NCBI GenBank assembly: GCA_026398715.1 | Contig: JAPLSI010000177.1 | Location: 1-17,093 of the forward strand | DNA: 17,093 nucleotides | Direction of reading: 5' to 3' | DNA from: Gammaproteobacteria bacterium | GTDB taxonomy: Bacteria; Pseudomonadota; Gammaproteobacteria; Xanthomonadales; Xanthomonadaceae | Part shown: piece by piece, positions 15,603 through 17,093 of the stretch | How the letters are laid out: each line of letters opens with the position of its first letter | Numbering within the stretch: the stretch's first letter is position 1 | The notes under the pieces: generated by a model | Database searches by the model: none | Told to the model about the DNA's origin: nothing | The model's input: only the letters and a program-made list of their open reading frames with translations | Made by a program: the position numbers and the translations under genes

Positions 15603-16589
15603 ATGAAATCTCCCGTCCGCGTTGCCGTCACCGGAGCTGCTGGCCAGATCGGCTATTCGCTCGTCTTCCGTATCGCTTCGGGAGAAATGCTGGGCCCTGA
15701 CCAGCCGGTCATCCTGCAGATGCTCGAGCTGCCGATGGAAAAAGCCCAGGCCGCGTTGAAGGGCGTGATGATGGAACTCGAGGATTGCGCTTTCCCGCTG
15801 CTGGCAGGCATGGTCGGCACCGACGATGCACTGGTCGCCTTCAAGGATGCGGACATCGCCATGCTGGTGGGCGCGCGTCCGCGCGGGCCGGGCATGGAGC
15901 GCAAGGACCTGCTTCTGGAAAACGCCAAGATCTTCACCGCGCAGGGCGCGGCCTTGAATGCCGTCGCTTCGCGCAACGTGAAGGTGCTGGTGGTGGGCAA
16001 TCCGGCCAACACCAACGCCTACATCGCGATGAAGTCGGCGCCTGATCTCAATCCGAAGAATTTCACCGCCATGCTGCGCCTCGACCACAACCGCGCACTG
16101 AGCCAGCTGGCCGGCAAGACCGGCAAGGCCGTCGGCGACATCAAGAGCCTGGTGGTCTGGGGCAACCACAGCCCGACCATGTACCCGGACTATCGCTTCG
16201 CGACCGTGGGCGGCGCGTCCGTGAAGGACGCCATCAACGACGAGAACTGGAACCGCAGCAGCTTCATCCCGACCGTCGGCAAGCGTGGCGCCGCCATCAT
16301 CGAGGCGCGTGGCCTGTCGTCGGCTGCCTCCGCGGCCAATGCCGCCATCGATCATATCCATGACTGGGTATTGGGCACGAACGGCGAATGGGCCACGATG
16401 GGCATTCCGTCCGACGGCAGCTACGGCATTCCGAAGGACGTGATGTACGGCTTCCCGGTGACCTGCAAGGACGGCGCGTACGAGATCGTGCAGGGCCTGG
16501 CAATCGACGACTACAGCCGCGAGATGATGAACAAGACACTGGCTGAGCTCGAGGAAGAGCGCGCCGGCGTAGCCAGCCTGCTCGGCTGA
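15603..16589 (+). CDS. mdh: Malate dehydrogenase (NAD-dependent)
   Basis: Malate dehydrogenase, 328 residues, interconverts malate and oxaloacetate with NAD in the TCA cycle. It is of the cytosolic/chloroplast-like bacterial type rather than the E. coli type. The Rossmann loop GAAGQIGY lies at residues 11-18. The substrate loop [14 protein letters not shown] (R92, R94, R100), [10 protein letters not shown] (131-139), RLDHNRA (D161) and [11 protein letters not shown] with catalytic H189 are all present. The ATG at 15603 follows AAGGA. The protein is complete. It probably shares a transcript with the aminotransferase upstream, a pairing that makes sense because both enzymes act on oxaloacetate. 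Confidence 0.96.
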   Translation: MKSPVRVAVTGAAGQIGYSLVFRIASGEMLGPDQPVILQMLELPMEKAQAALKGVMMELEDCAFPLLAGMVGTDDALVAFKDADIAMLVGARPRGPGMERKDLLLENAKIFTAQGAALNAVASRNVKVLVVGNPANTNAYIAMKSAPDLNPKNFTAMLRLDHNRALSQLAGKTGKAVGDIKSLVVWGNHSPTMYPDYRFATVGGASVKDAINDENWNRSSFIPTVGKRGAAIIEARGLSSAASAANAAIDHIHDWVLGTNGEWATMGIPSDGSYGIPKDVMYGFPVTCKDGAYEIVQGLAIDDYSREMMNKTLAELEEERAGVASLLG

Positions 16590-16603
16590 TCGAATACTTG
16601 ACC

Positions 16604-16623
16604 AGGCGGCCTGCGGGCCGCCT
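16604..16623 (+). terminator. Hairpin between mdh and prpB
   Basis: AGGCGGCC (16604-16611) pairs perfectly with GGCCGCCT (16616-16623), loop TGCG. It begins 15 bases after the mdh stop. The following TTCGTCATT is T-rich but not a clean T run. It ends only 11 bases before the prpB Shine-Dalgarno, so it could act as a weak terminator or shape prpB translation. Confidence 0.55.
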
Positions 16624-16644
16624 TCGTCATTGCGAGGAGGAATG

Positions 16645-17093
16645 ATGGACAAGCAACTTTCCCCAGGCTCGCGTTTACGCGCCGCAGTCGAGGCCGAGAC
16701 CCCCCTGCAGGTCGTTGGCACGATCACTGCGTTCGCGGCATTGATGGCCAAGCGCAGCGGCTTCCAGGCGATCTATCTGTCGGGTGGCGGCGTCGCCGCC
16801 AATTCGCTAGGCATGCCCGACCTCGGCATCAGCACGATGGAAGACGTGCTGATCGATATCCGCCGCATTACCGATGCCTGCGACCTGCCGCTGCTGGTCG
16901 ACGCCGATACCGGCTGGGGCGGCGCGTTCAATATCGCCCGCACCGTGAAGCAAATGACCGCCGCCGGCGTGGCTGGCATGCATATCGAAGACCAGGTGTC
17001 GCAGAAGCGCTGCGGCCATCGCCCCAACAAGGAAGTGGTGTCGACCGATGAAATGGTCGACCGCGTGAAAGCCGCGGTGGATGCCAAGACCGA
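16645..17093 (+). CDS. prpB: 2-methylisocitrate lyase (3' end outside window)
   Basis: This is the first 149 codons of an isocitrate lyase/PEP mutase superfamily enzyme, best matching PrpB. PrpB splits 2-methylisocitrate into succinate and pyruvate in the methylcitrate cycle for propionate. The segments [33 protein letters not shown] (metal-binding aspartates) and [20 protein letters not shown] with the catalytic KRCGH cysteine are seen; the family is usually about 290 residues, so about half is missing. The Shine-Dalgarno AGGAGG (16635-16640) is only 1 base from ATG 16642 and 4 bases from ATG 16645, so the second is preferred. No other prp gene is visible; they may follow beyond the window. 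Confidence 0.9.
   Translation, partial: MDKQLSPGSRLRAAVEAETPLQVVGTITAFAALMAKRSGFQAIYLSGGGVAANSLGMPDLGISTMEDVLIDIRRITDACDLPLLVDADTGWGGAFNIARTVKQMTAAGVAGMHIEDQVSQKRCGHRPNKEVVSTDEMVDRVKAAVDAKT

Noticed and set aside
15582..16751. A 389-codon - strand reading frame opposite mdh.
   Set aside because: It is antisense to a complete malate dehydrogenase; no recognisable protein.
1..17093. CRISPR arrays, insertion sequences, tRNA or rRNA genes, phage or defence genes.
   Set aside because: No regularly spaced repeats, transposase motifs, tRNA-like folds or defence domains were seen on either strand.

Overview
The window reads as a chromosome segment from a GC-rich gammaproteobacterium, most likely of the order Xanthomonadales (Xanthomonadaceae/Rhodanobacteraceae type). 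The basis is the spc-alpha ribosomal order, an RpoA starting [13 protein letters not shown], a class II (plant-type) DAHP synthase, a short xanthomonad-like DsbB and an amidase that resembles the Stenotrophomonas peptide amidase. The lineage is inferred from protein appearance only. No insertion sequence, tRNA, rRNA, CRISPR array or phage gene was seen, and no stretch over 300 bases lacks a gene.

Positions 1-8349 hold the end of the ribosomal protein supercluster on the + strand: rplX (cut by the window edge), rplE, rpsN, rpsH, rplF, rplR, rpsE, rpmD, rplO, secY, then after a 252-base gap rpsM, rpsK, rpsD, rpoA and rplQ, closed by a strong intrinsic terminator. Together they make ribosomal proteins, the SecY channel and the RNA polymerase alpha subunit. 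rpmJ (L36) is absent from its usual place after secY. Instead that gap carries two tandem hairpins and an extended -10 promoter (TGCTATAAT), so the alpha part can be transcribed on its own. Two other intergenic hairpins sit in unusually wide gaps before rpsH and rpsE. secY starts with TTG.

Positions 8434-10232 hold dsbB (membrane disulfide oxidoreductase) and aroG, a class II DAHP synthase for the first step of the shikimate pathway. Positions 10309-13608 on the - strand hold a peptide-amidase-like lipoprotein and typA/bipA, separated by a typA terminator. Positions 13732-17093 on the + strand hold a cyclophilin, a class I aminotransferase, malate dehydrogenase and the first half of prpB (2-methylisocitrate lyase). 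The last three handle oxaloacetate, malate, succinate and pyruvate, but whether they form one functional unit is not shown.

The oddest observation is that two normally conserved housekeeping genes, aroG and typA, are each broken by an internal, out-of-frame deletion: about 60 codons near 9340 and about 88 codons near 13041. Both halves of each gene are otherwise intact and open. This points either to very recent deletions or to assembly/consensus errors, and the latter is at least as likely. I did not find convincing evidence of a previously undescribed biological system here; most of the window is ordinary core genome.
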